Assembly (NCBI GenBank): GCA_021648745.1
Contig: JAKISE010000052.1
Coordinates: 1-21,992 of the forward strand
Direction of reading: 5' to 3'
DNA length: 21,992 nt
From: Cyclobacteriaceae bacterium
Lineage (GTDB): Bacteria > Bacteroidota > Bacteroidia > Cytophagales > Cyclobacteriaceae
Shown here: positions 1 to 7,620 of the stretch, one piece after another
How the letters are laid out: every line of letters begins with the position of its first letter
Position numbering within the stretch: the stretch's first letter is position 1
The notes under the pieces: model-generated
The model's database searches: none
The model's input: only the letters and a program-made list of their open reading frames with translations
Told to the model about the DNA's origin: nothing
Position numbers and translations under genes: made by a program

Positions 1-135
1 AATAAATCAGGCAGTTTGGATTCGAAAGCATAGCACCGCTATGGTGAGAACACAAACAAAGCAAAGCGACTGATTTGAAGTGAGTTAAAGGCCTAATAGA
101 AATTCTATTGCATATTTCGGGTTAAATGGTCAGGC
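1..135 (-). repeat. Partial copy of dispersed repeat (copy 1, cut by window edge)
   Basis: Read on the minus strand, this stretch matches 12178-12309 over most of its length. Shared blocks are AAACCCGAAATATGCAATAG at the inner end, a near-perfect palindrome AATAGAAATTCTATT, AAATCAGTCG, the small hairpin CATAGCACCGCTATG (29-43) with flanking TTCGAA, and CTGATTTATT. Spacers between the blocks have diverged, with small length differences. The outer end of this copy, about 60 bases by comparison with copy 2, would lie before position 1. No coding sequence is visible in it. It lies downstream of infB, beyond the infB terminator. This is seen directly; its class (MITE-like or REP-like) is inference. 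Confidence 0.8.
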
Positions 136-206
136 CATAAAACAGATAGTGCTGGAAAAAGAAAAAATAGCCAGACCAAAGGAGTAAATGAAGAAGCATA
201 GTGCAA

Positions 207-239
207 TAAAAAAAGCTTGGGATAAGTTCCCAAGCTTTT
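207..239 (-). terminator. Rho-independent terminator after infB
   Basis: Perfect 11-bp stem: AAAAGCTTGGG (211-221) pairs with CCCAAGCTTTT (229-239) around a 7-base loop. On the minus strand the stem is followed by a continuous T-run (complement of the A-run 208-214). It lies 26 bases past the infB stop codon, so it ends the rimP-nusA-infB transcript. Confidence 0.9.
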
Positions 240-264
240 GTGATTTATTTTATGGTAATTAAGT

Positions 265-3078
265 TTACAACTTCCGTTTTACTTCACGAGTTTCATAAGA
301 TTCAACAACATCACCAACTTTAATATCATTAAAGTTTTTAATACTCAAACCACATTCGAAGCCTTTTTTTACTTCCTGAACATCGTCCTTAAATCGTTTA
401 AGTTGACCCATTTCGCCTTCGTACACTACAATACCTTCGCGGATTAATCGGATAGGGTTATTTCGTTTGACAAAGCCATCTATAACCATACAACCTGCAA
501 CCGTACCAACCTTAGTAATTTTAAATACCTCACGTATTTCTACATTACCAACAATTATTTCTTCTGTGTCAGGGTCGAGCATACCTTCCATGGCATCCTT
601 AATATCGTTAATAGCATCGTAAATTATAGAGTATAGTCTAATTTCTACAGCTTCGGTATCTGCTATTTTTTTAGCAGCAGGTGAAGGCCTTACTTGGAAA
701 CCAAGAATAATGGCATCAGAAGCAGTGGCAAGCAATACATCTGATTCAGATATTTGGCCAACTGCTTTATGAATAATGTTTACCTGTACCTCTTCGGTCG
801 TTAATTTTTGTAATGAATCAGAAAGTGCTTCAATAGACCCATCCACATCTCCTTTAAGAATAATGTTAAGCTCTTTAAAGCTACCGATGGCCAAACGTCT
901 TCCGATTTCATCAAGTGTAATATGTTTTTTCGTTCTAACACTTTGCTCACGTAAAATCTGCTCACGCTTGTTAGCAATTTCACGGGCTTCTCTATCGCTG
1001 TCCATTACGTTAAACACATCTCCAGCTTGCGGAGCTCCGCCCAAACCAAGCATCTGAACAGGAGTTGCTGGGCCAGCTTCTTTTACTTTAGCTCCTTTAT
1101 GATCGAACATGGCCTTTACTTTACCAAAATGTGATCCAGCTAAAAGAACATCTCCTACTTTAAGGGTTCCTTCCTGCACCATGATGGTGGTAATGTATCC
1201 ACGTCCTTTATCCAAGGCTGCTTCAATTACAGAACCAGTCGCATTCTTATTTGGGTTTGCTTTAAGCTCTAATAATTCAGATTCCAGTAATACTTTTTCT
1301 AGTAAGTCTTCGATACCAGCACCTGTTTTTGCCGATATTTCTTGCTCTTGGTATTTACCTCCCCAACTTTCGACCATTACATTCATTTGCGAAAGTTCCT
1401 CTCTCACCTTATCTGCATTGGCATTTGACCTATCCATTTTATTCAAAGCAAAAATAATAGGAACACCAGCTACTTGAGCATGATTAATAGCCTCCTTTGT
1501 TTGAGGCATCACGCTATCGTCAGCTGCAATTACAATAATTACAACATCGGTAATTTTTGTACCACGTGCACGCATCGCAGTAAATGCTTCGTGACCAGGT
1601 GTATCTAGAAATGCAATCTTATGCCCCGATTCAGTCATTACATCATAGGCACCAATGTGTTGTGTAATTCCTCCAGCTTCACCTTCTGTTACCGCTGATT
1701 TTCTTATATAATCCAGCAAAGATGTTTTACCGTGGTCAACATGACCCATGATAGTTACAATTGGAGCTCTATCCTGTAATTCGTCTTCCGCATCTTCATG
1801 CACTTCTACAGTAACTTCATCTTCGGCAGAAGCAAATTCAACTTCAAAATGAAATTCATCAGCAATTACAGTAATTGCTTCAGCATCCAAGCGTTGGTTA
1901 ATAGAGACAAACATCCCTAAGCCCATACAAGTTGATATTACATCATTAACAGAAACACCCATTAATGAAGCTAAATCATTTGCAGAGATAAACTCAGCCA
2001 CTTGTAATGTTTGAGACGATTCGTACTCTTTCATCATCTGCTCTTCCTTGGCATCTTGAGCAGCATCACGTTTTTCTTTTCTATATTTAGCGCCAGCACC
2101 TTTTTTGCCACTACCGCCACTTAATCGAGCCAAAGTAGCCTTAATTTGTTCTTGAATTTCCTTATCTGTGGGTTCTTCTTTAACAACTCTTTTTGGCCTT
2201 CCTTTTCCTCCTCTATCAAACTTTTTAAAATCACGTCCTCCTGTATTCGGTCTTCCAGTTCCTGCACCAGGAGCTCCTCCAATGCGTTTTCTAGGTCGTT
2301 TTTTCTTGCTTGTATCTGAAGAAGCAACTGGCTTATGTTTTTTCTTAACCGGCTCTTTAGGAAGCTCTATTTTACCTAATACATTAAGCCCACGTACTTT
2401 TTGAGCAGTTGCCTTAATTACGCCTTCTTTAGGATTATCTTCTTTGGGTGCTGCAGTAACCGAAGGAATTTCCTCTTTGGGGGTAACAACTTTAGTTTCT
2501 TCTTTTACCTCTGCAACAGGTTTTTCAACCTTCTCTTCCGCTGGCTCAGGTGTAGGTTCTTCTTTCTTCTCAACCTTCTGAGGTTCCTCTACGACTTTTG
2601 GTTCTTCAACCTTTTTCTTCTTAGGGGCAAGGTCTATTTTATCAATAACTTTAAGCCCTTTTAATTTAGGAGCCTCGTCAGCCTTTTTTTCTTCTTTTAC
2701 CTCTGCAACAGGTTTTTCAACTTTCTCCTCTTTCGCTGGCTCGGGTGCAGTCTCAATTTTAGTAGCAGACAGATTTTTAATGAGAATTTTGTCGTCCTCA
2801 ACTGGTTTAGCAGGAGCAGGCTTTTCTTCGGTAGGCGTAATTTGATTATCTTGATGCTGAACACCAATCACAATAGATTCTGCCTCCTCTTTGTCGTGTA
2901 AAGAAGCAGCAAATTCTTTGGCAAGCAAACTATAGTTTTCGCCTGTAATTTTAGCATTAGGGTTTCGATCAATCTCAATACCCTTGCTTGCCAAAAACTC
3001 AATAATGGTATCTCTTCCCACATTAAGTTTACGGGCAACCTGACTTAGCCTTTTTGTATTTTGTTCAGACATACTCAA
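265..3078 (-). CDS. infB: Translation initiation factor IF-2
   Basis: IF-2 is the GTPase that places initiator fMet-tRNA on the 30S subunit and promotes 50S joining. The 937-residue product starts with an IF2_N domain (RLSQVARKLNVGRDTIIEFL, about residues 10-30). A long low-complexity Lys/Glu/Pro/Val linker runs to about residue 250, followed by a basic stretch. The G domain carries GHVDHGKT (445-452), DTPGH (492-496) and NKMD (546-549), and then come domains II, III and the fMet-tRNA-binding C-terminal domain. The length is normal for Bacteroidota IF-2. The start used is ATG 3078; a second ATG six bases later (3072) is equally plausible. The linker contains duplicated segments (see findings). 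It is the last gene of rimP-nusA-infB, 34 bases after nusA, and is followed by a strong terminator. Confidence 0.97.
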   Translation of the reverse strand: MSMSEQNTKRLSQVARKLNVGRDTIIEFLASKGIEIDRNPNAKITGENYSLLAKEFAASLHDKEEAESIVIGVQHQDNQITPTEEKPAPAKPVEDDKILIKNLSATKIETAPEPAKEEKVEKPVAEVKEEKKADEAPKLKGLKVIDKIDLAPKKKKVEEPKVVEEPQKVEKKEEPTPEPAEEKVEKPVAEVKEETKVVTPKEEIPSVTAAPKEDNPKEGVIKATAQKVRGLNVLGKIELPKEPVKKKHKPVASSDTSKKKRPRKRIGGAPGAGTGRPNTGGRDFKKFDRGGKGRPKRVVKEEPTDKEIQEQIKATLARLSGGSGKKGAGAKYRKEKRDAAQDAKEEQMMKEYESSQTLQVAEFISANDLASLMGVSVNDVISTCMGLGMFVSINQRLDAEAITVIADEFHFEVEFASAEDEVTVEVHEDAEDELQDRAPIVTIMGHVDHGKTSLLDYIRKSAVTEGEAGGITQHIGAYDVMTESGHKIAFLDTPGHEAFTAMRARGTKITDVVIIVIAADDSVMPQTKEAINHAQVAGVPIIFALNKMDRSNANADKVREELSQMNVMVESWGGKYQEQEISAKTGAGIEDLLEKVLLESELLELKANPNKNATGSVIEAALDKGRGYITTIMVQEGTLKVGDVLLAGSHFGKVKAMFDHKGAKVKEAGPATPVQMLGLGGAPQAGDVFNVMDSDREAREIANKREQILREQSVRTKKHITLDEIGRRLAIGSFKELNIILKGDVDGSIEALSDSLQKLTTEEVQVNIIHKAVGQISESDVLLATASDAIILGFQVRPSPAAKKIADTEAVEIRLYSIIYDAINDIKDAMEGMLDPDTEEIIVGNVEIREVFKITKVGTVAGCMVIDGFVKRNNPIRLIREGIVVYEGEMGQLKRFKDDVQEVKKGFECGLSIKNFNDIKVGDVVESYETREVKRKL

Positions 3079-3112
3079 ATATCTTGTTTTTTACGCTTTT
3101 TAAAAAATGATA

Positions 3113-4354
3113 CTATTCAAACTCTTGACCTAGTATTCTGAAGATTTCTTGGATAGTCTCCATTTCCAAATCGGTTCGTTTGGTAATTTCTTCTGGAGTG
3201 AGAGATAATACACTTTTTGCAGTGTCTAATCCTACTCGTTTTAATTCATCGATAATCCAGTTATCAATTTCATCTCCAAATTCATCCAAATCAACATCTT
3301 CATCATCGAAATCGCCTGTTTCTCTAAACACATCAATCTCTAAACCAATCAATTGGCTTGCTAATTTAATGTTTTGTCCTCCTTTACCAATAGCCAACGA
3401 AACTTGGTCTGGTTTAAGAAATACTGAAACTCTTCCTCCTTCTTCAGGAATCTTAATGCTTCCAATTTTAGCAGGACTTAATGCTCTTGCAATGTATAGC
3501 TCCATGTTATCAGTAAAATTGATAACATCGATGTTTTCGTTTTGTAACTCCCGTACAATGCTGTGGATTCTAGACCCTTTCATTCCTACACAAGCTCCAA
3601 CAGGGTCAATTCTGTCGTCATACGATTCTACAGCAACTTTTGCTCTTTCTCCTGGCTGGCGTACTACCTTTTTAATGGTAATTAGACCATCATATACCTC
3701 AGGAACTTCATTTTCGAACAAACGCTCAAGAAAAACTGGAGCTGTTCTAGAAAGCTTAACCTTAGGGTTGCCATTTACCATATCAACGCCTTCAACCACC
3801 GCTCTTACCGATTCTCCTTTACGGAATCTATCTTTCGGGATTTGGTCATTTTTGCTAATTGATAACTCATTTCCATCATTATCAACCAAAAGCACCTCTC
3901 GAGAAAGAGTTTGATATACTTCAGCAGAAATTATCTCACCAGCTAAATCTTTATACTTTTCGTAGATAATATCTTTCTCAAGATCTTTTACCCGTTGGAT
4001 TAATGTTTGACGAGCTGTCATTACTGCCCTACGACCAAAATCAATTAATTTGATTTCTTCTGCAACTTCTTCACCAATCTCAAAATCGGCCTCGATTTTA
4101 CGCGCATCCGTTATACAGATTTTGTCATGATCCCAAATGTCTTCTGAGTTATCATCAACAATTTCCCTAAACCTCCAAATTTCAAGATCCCCTTTATCCG
4201 CATTAATAATTACGTCAAAGTTATCATCAAATTCATATTTCTTACGAATCATCGTTTTAAATACATCCTCCAGAATCCTGATCATAGTAGGCCTGTCGAT
4301 GTTTTTTTGCATTGCAAAATCTGCAAACGATTCTATTAAGTTTCCGCTGTCCAT
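3113..4354 (-). CDS. nusA: Transcription elongation/termination factor NusA
   Basis: NusA binds RNA polymerase and nascent RNA, and modulates pausing, intrinsic termination and antitermination. The 413-residue protein has the N-terminal RNAP-binding domain (about 1-125), an S1 domain (about 135-200; begins GEIISAEVYQ), and KH1 and KH2 domains including VGACVGMKGSRI and LAIGKGGQNIKLASQL with their GxxG loops. A short acidic and helix-hairpin-helix-like tail (LKRVGLDTAKSVLSLTPEEI) follows, not the two full acidic repeats of E. coli NusA. It lies between rimP (10-base gap) and infB (34-base gap), the conserved bacterial order. Because NusA acts on terminators, the hairpin in the leader of its own operon is of interest. 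Confidence 0.97.
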   Translation of the reverse strand: MDSGNLIESFADFAMQKNIDRPTMIRILEDVFKTMIRKKYEFDDNFDVIINADKGDLEIWRFREIVDDNSEDIWDHDKICITDARKIEADFEIGEEVAEEIKLIDFGRRAVMTARQTLIQRVKDLEKDIIYEKYKDLAGEIISAEVYQTLSREVLLVDNDGNELSISKNDQIPKDRFRKGESVRAVVEGVDMVNGNPKVKLSRTAPVFLERLFENEVPEVYDGLITIKKVVRQPGERAKVAVESYDDRIDPVGACVGMKGSRIHSIVRELQNENIDVINFTDNMELYIARALSPAKIGSIKIPEEGGRVSVFLKPDQVSLAIGKGGQNIKLASQLIGLEIDVFRETGDFDDEDVDLDEFGDEIDNWIIDELKRVGLDTAKSVLSLTPEEITKRTDLEMETIQEIFRILGQEFE

Positions 4355-4364
4355 TTTCCTTACA

Positions 4365-4832
4365 TTATTTAAAAGAAATCAGTACAAATGATTTTTCTAT
4401 ATCGTTAAAAGTTAATTCTATTTCTTCAGTTTCGATTTTTTTCCCTTTCTTAGTCTCTTTCAGTACCTTAATGGTTTCTTCAGAAACTTCTAAAAGTTTG
4501 CCTAAAACTTCCTCTCCAGTTGTAAGAGTAATTTTTAATCGTTTACCCACTCGGCCTTGGTATTGCCTTGTTAATAATAATGGATGGTCGATCCCTGGTG
4601 ATGAAACCTCTAAGGTATAAGCCTTATCAATCGTTTCATTTTCCTCCAAATTATGCCCGATCTGACGGCTAATACTTGCACAAACATCTATGTTTACGCC
4701 ATCATCTCCATCTATTAAAACAAGCACCTTTTGCTTGGCATCAGAACCTTTAATAATTACTTCTACCAAGTAGTAATTATCATCAGGCAAAAACTCTTGT
4801 GCAAGCTCAGTAATGTGTTGTTTTAGATCCAT
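4365..4832 (-). CDS. rimP: Ribosome maturation factor RimP
   Basis: The 155-residue protein matches the RimP/YhbC family, which is needed for 30S subunit maturation. Family features seen are the central VNIDVCASISRQIG segment, TLEVSSPGIDHPL (the family signature), the QYQGRVGKRLKITL strand and a C-terminal SH3-like half. It is the first gene of the rimP-nusA-infB operon. The ATG at 4832 is preceded by A/T-rich sequence without a Shine-Dalgarno, as is usual in Bacteroidota. The start lies only 12 bases after a perfect 12-bp hairpin, so initiation could be affected by folding of the leader. Confidence 0.95.
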   Translation of the reverse strand: MDLKQHITELAQEFLPDDNYYLVEVIIKGSDAKQKVLVLIDGDDGVNIDVCASISRQIGHNLEENETIDKAYTLEVSSPGIDHPLLLTRQYQGRVGKRLKITLTTGEEVLGKLLEVSEETIKVLKETKKGKKIETEEIELTFNDIEKSFVLISFK

Positions 4833-4844
4833 TTTTAAGATAAT

Positions 4845-4873
4845 AAAAGAGGGGACTTGTTGTCCCCTCTTTT
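4845..4873 (-). terminator. Hairpin between hisIE and rimP: his terminator and rimP leader element
   Basis: AAAAGAGGGGAC (4845-4856) pairs perfectly with GTCCCCTCTTTT (4862-4873) around a 5-base loop. On the minus strand the stem ends in TTTT and is followed by ATTATCTT, a moderate U-rich tail. It lies 74 bases past the hisIE stop, so it probably ends the his transcript. It is also downstream of the likely rimP promoter (4896-4926), which places it inside the rimP-nusA-infB leader. The structure is seen directly; regulation is inference. Confidence 0.8.
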
Positions 4874-4895
4874 GGTTTCTTTATATTTTACGTTG

Positions 4896-4926
4896 CAAAA
4901 ATAGATGTTTTATGTATTAAATCAAA
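4896..4926 (-). promoter_or_regulatory. Predicted promoter of rimP-nusA-infB
   Basis: On the minus strand, TTTG (4926-4923), exactly 19 bases, then TATTTTTG (4903-4896) fully match the Bacteroidota housekeeping promoter pattern TTG-N19-TAnnTTTG. The start of transcription would be near 4890. This gives a leader of roughly 55-60 bases that contains the hairpin 4845-4873. No start site has been measured. Confidence 0.65.
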
Positions 4927-4947
4927 TAGTATAAGTGGTTTTTGGAC

Positions 4948-5550
4948 TTATTCTTCTTTTTTGTTTCTTGAATCTAGAATATATATCACATCCTTCAAAT
5001 AAAACTCTTTAGCCTGTAGCAGAATTAAGTAGTGGTATAGCAAATCAGCGGCTTCATTTAGAAATAAGTTTTTGTCGTTGTCTTTGGCTTCAATTATAAG
5101 CTCTACTGCTTCTTCTCCTACTTTTTGTGCTACTTTATTAATGCCCTTTTTGAATAAAGAAGAGGTATAGGAAGCCTCATCTGGTCTCTCTTTTCTGTCT
5201 TTAATAATGGCTTCAAGTTTATTTAAGAAGTATATATTATCAATATTTTCTTCATTCCAACAAGTGTCTGATCCAGTATGGCAAACAGACCCTGTTGGTT
5301 CTACTTGAATTAAAAGGGAGTCATTATCGCAATCGTTTTTAATCTCTTTTACCAACAAAAAATTGCTGCTTGTTTCTCCCTTAGTCCATAAGCACTTTCG
5401 TGAACGGCTGTAAAATGTTACTTTGCCTGTATCTAATGTTTGTTGATAGGCTTCTGCATTCATATAGCCAAGCATTAACACTTTTTGAGTTTCATAATCT
5501 TGAATAATGGCAGGCACCAAGCCTGTAGTTTTGTCGTATTTTATTATCAT
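4948..5550 (-). CDS. hisIE: Bifunctional phosphoribosyl-AMP cyclohydrolase / phosphoribosyl-ATP pyrophosphatase (HisIE)
   Basis: This protein catalyses steps 2 and 3 of histidine synthesis: PR-ATP to PR-AMP (HisE part) and PR-AMP ring opening (HisI part). The N-terminal HisI domain has the metal-binding DCDND motif and Cys74, Cys90 and Cys97, with the spacing of the family's zinc cysteines (16 and 7). The C-terminal HisE domain has EEAVELIIEAKD and NEAADLLYHYLILL. The start chosen is ATG 5550 (MIIKYDKTTG), four bases after the hisF stop. An upstream in-frame ATG at 5571 would add seven residues encoded by the end of hisF. It is the last gene of the operon, followed by the 4845-4873 terminator. 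Confidence 0.95.
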   Translation of the reverse strand: MIIKYDKTTGLVPAIIQDYETQKVLMLGYMNAEAYQQTLDTGKVTFYSRSRKCLWTKGETSSNFLLVKEIKNDCDNDSLLIQVEPTGSVCHTGSDTCWNEENIDNIYFLNKLEAIIKDRKERPDEASYTSSLFKKGINKVAQKVGEEAVELIIEAKDNDKNLFLNEAADLLYHYLILLQAKEFYLKDVIYILDSRNKKEE

Positions 5551-5554
5551 AATG

Positions 5555-6310
5555 TTAAAGTCTAATGGCAATTGCTTGCGATTGAAGTTTTTGTTTTAAA
5601 TTGGGTAGCGTTATCTCATTAAAGTGGAACACACTTGCTGCCAAAGCAGCATCAGCACCTCCTAAAAGAAAGGTATCAGCAAAATGTTGAATGCTGCCAG
5701 CCCCTCCGGATGCTATAATGGGCACATTTACACGTGTTGAAAGTTTTTGTAAGGCTTCATTTGCAAACCCTTGCTTGGTTCCATCATTATTCATGGAGGT
5801 GAACAGAATTTCGCCAGCCCCTAGTTTAACCACTTGTTTAGCCCAATCGAATAATCTAAGACTTGTTGGTTCTTTCCCTCCAACTAAATGCACAATCCAC
5901 TCTCCCTCAATTTGCTTGGCATCAATAGCTACTACCACACATTGGCTACCAAAAGCTTTAGATAGCTCAGTAATTAAGGCAGGGTTTCTAACAGCAGCTG
6001 AATTAATACTTACCTTGTCGGCTCCTGCTAATAACAACCTTCTAGCTTCTTCAACAGATGTAATCCCTCCTCCAACAGTAAATGGGATATTAATTTTTTG
6101 TGCAATTTCATTAACGAGACTAGCAAATGTTTTCCGTTTTTCTGCTGTGGCAGAAATGTCTAAAAACACCAATTCATCTGCTCCTTGGGCAGAATAATAG
6201 GATGCCAATTCCACAGGGTCTCCTGCATCAATTAGGTTTTTGAACTTGATTCCTTTTACGGTTCGGCCATCTTTTATGTCAAGACAAGGAATAATGCGTT
6301 TAGTTAACAT
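5555..6310 (-). CDS. hisF: Imidazole glycerol phosphate synthase, cyclase subunit HisF
   Basis: HisF takes ammonia from HisH and converts PRFAR to imidazole glycerol phosphate and AICAR. The 251-residue (beta/alpha)8 barrel shows the catalytic acids Asp11 (IPCLDIKDG) and Asp130 (VAIDAKQ). Phosphate-binding loops are also visible, including FTVGGGI and IIASGGAGS. Length is typical. It overlaps the end of hisA by 11 bases, which suggests translational coupling with its barrel paralogue. The partner gene hisH lies just upstream of hisA. Confidence 0.97.
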   Translation of the reverse strand: MLTKRIIPCLDIKDGRTVKGIKFKNLIDAGDPVELASYYSAQGADELVFLDISATAEKRKTFASLVNEIAQKINIPFTVGGGITSVEEARRLLLAGADKVSINSAAVRNPALITELSKAFGSQCVVVAIDAKQIEGEWIVHLVGGKEPTSLRLFDWAKQVVKLGAGEILFTSMNNDGTKQGFANEALQKLSTRVNVPIIASGGAGSIQHFADTFLLGGADAALAASVFHFNEITLPNLKQKLQSQAIAIRL

Positions 6311-7019
6311 ATTCTTCTAGCTGTTTAAGTGTGATTTTATTCTCATAAATGGCTTTTCCAATAATAGCACCCTCCAAGCCAATGGCCTTGAGCTTGTCCA
6401 ATTCTTGAATGGAAGTTACCCCTCCACTGGCAATTAATTTAAGTGCAGGAAACTTGGTACGTAACTGCTGATATAGTTCTATGGAGCTACCTTTAAGCAT
6501 GCCATCTTTACTAATATCGGTACAAATTACAGATTGGATTCCTTTGGCCATATAGCTCTTAATATAGTCATCAAGCTCTATTTTTGTTGATTCCTGCCAA
6601 CCATTTATGGCTATTTTTCGGTTGTTAACATCGGCTCCAAGTATAATTTTATCAGGGCCAAATTCTCTAACCCAATCAAACACTAACGCTGAATTTTTAG
6701 CAGCTATGCTTCCTGCTGTTATTTGAGTAGCGCCTAGTTCAAAGGCTTGTTTAACGGCACTGGTAGTTTTAATTCCACCGCCAAAATCGATGGTTAAATT
6801 GGTGTTATTTGCGATGCTTTCTAGCACTTTTCCATTAACGATAGAACTTGCCTTTGCCCCGTCTAAATCTACTAAATGCAAGTACTTAATGCCATGGTCT
6901 TCAAATGATTTAGCTACCTCTAAAGGGTTTTCGTTATACATTTTCTCTGTGTTGTAATCGCCCTTGGTAAGGCGCACACATTTGCCATTGATGATATCTA
7001 TTGCTGGTATTATTTTCAT
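6300..7019 (-). CDS. hisA: ProFAR isomerase HisA
   Basis: HisA is the 1-(5-phosphoribosyl)-5-[(5-phosphoribosylamino)methylideneamino]imidazole-4-carboxamide isomerase, an Amadori rearrangement feeding the HisF-HisH synthase. The 239-residue barrel shows the catalytic Asp8 (IPAIDIINGK) and a second acid, Asp130 (LGADVNN), plus the phosphate loops DFGGGI and ASGGVTS. The VRLTKGDY segment after the first strand is typical of HisA rather than HisF. It lies 10 bases after hisH and overlaps hisF by 11. Confidence 0.97.
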   Translation of the reverse strand: MKIIPAIDIINGKCVRLTKGDYNTEKMYNENPLEVAKSFEDHGIKYLHLVDLDGAKASSIVNGKVLESIANNTNLTIDFGGGIKTTSAVKQAFELGATQITAGSIAAKNSALVFDWVREFGPDKIILGADVNNRKIAINGWQESTKIELDDYIKSYMAKGIQSVICTDISKDGMLKGSSIELYQQLRTKFPALKLIASGGVTSIQELDKLKAIGLEGAIIGKAIYENKITLKQLEEYVN

Positions 7020-7029
7020 TCTAAATCAG

Positions 7030-7620
7030 TTATTGGGTAATGGTTAGGAAATTTTTCAATATTTGTTCGCCAATAACTCCACTTTTTTCAGGATGAAACT
7101 GGCAGCCATAAAAATTATTTTTTTGTAATGCGGCAGAAAATTGTTGACCATATCCTGTCGTGGCTATAGTTTCAACACCTAATTCGGCATAATAACTATG
7201 CACAAAATAGACATAGGGGTTTTCTTCAATGCCTCTAAATAATTCACCGTCCTTAAATTTTATATCGTTCCAGCCTATATGAGGCACCTTTTCTTCTTCT
7301 GAAAACTTTTTAACAGTAGTTGAAAAAATGTCCAGCCCATTTTGATTATTTTCTTCTAAAAAGCTGCACATTAGCTGCATTCCTAAACAGATGCCCAACA
7401 CAGGCTGTTTAAGGATTGGAATAAGTTTATCCAATCCTTTTTCTTGCAATGATTTCAAGGCAGGAGTCGCGTGACCTACCCCAGGAAAAATAACCTTGTC
7501 GGCACTCAAAATATCTTCTGTATTATGAGTAAGTTTGGCTTGCACACCAAGTCGCTCCAGCGCAAATTGCACCGATTGAATATTACCTGCCCCATAATCA
7601 ATAATTACAACCTTGCTCAT
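7030..7620 (-). CDS. hisH: Imidazole glycerol phosphate synthase, glutaminase subunit HisH
   Basis: HisH is a class I glutamine amidotransferase that releases ammonia from glutamine for HisF. The 196-residue protein starts with VVIIDYGAGNIQSV. It carries the nucleophile Cys78 in GICLGMQL and the His176/Glu178 pair in CQFHPEKSG, so the triad is intact. Its start overlaps the hisB stop by four bases, the usual coupled ATGA arrangement. Confidence 0.97.
   Translation of the reverse strand: MSKVVIIDYGAGNIQSVQFALERLGVQAKLTHNTEDILSADKVIFPGVGHATPALKSLQEKGLDKLIPILKQPVLGICLGMQLMCSFLEENNQNGLDIFSTTVKKFSEEEKVPHIGWNDIKFKDGELFRGIEENPYVYFVHSYYAELGVETIATTGYGQQFSAALQKNNFYGCQFHPEKSGVIGEQILKNFLTITQ

Noticed and set aside
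1..135. Possible tRNA or small structured RNA at the window start
   Set aside because: The hairpins are short and there is no cloverleaf or CCA end; the match to 12166-12362 shows it is a repeat.
188..262. Plus-strand ORF of 24 codons (MKKHSAIKKAW...) after GGAGTAA
   Set aside because: It runs straight through the infB terminator hairpin; the ribosome-site-like GGAG is likely chance, as this genome hardly uses such sites.
3180..3914. Long plus-strand open frame of 244 codons opposite nusA
   Set aside because: It is antisense to a clear nusA with intact S1 and KH domains; the translated sequence is Ser/Thr/Leu-rich with no domain, typical of a shadow frame.
5551..5571. Upstream ATG at 5571 as hisIE start
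   Set aside because: The extra seven residues come from the end of hisF in another frame, and ATG 5550 gives a normal HisI start four bases after the hisF stop.
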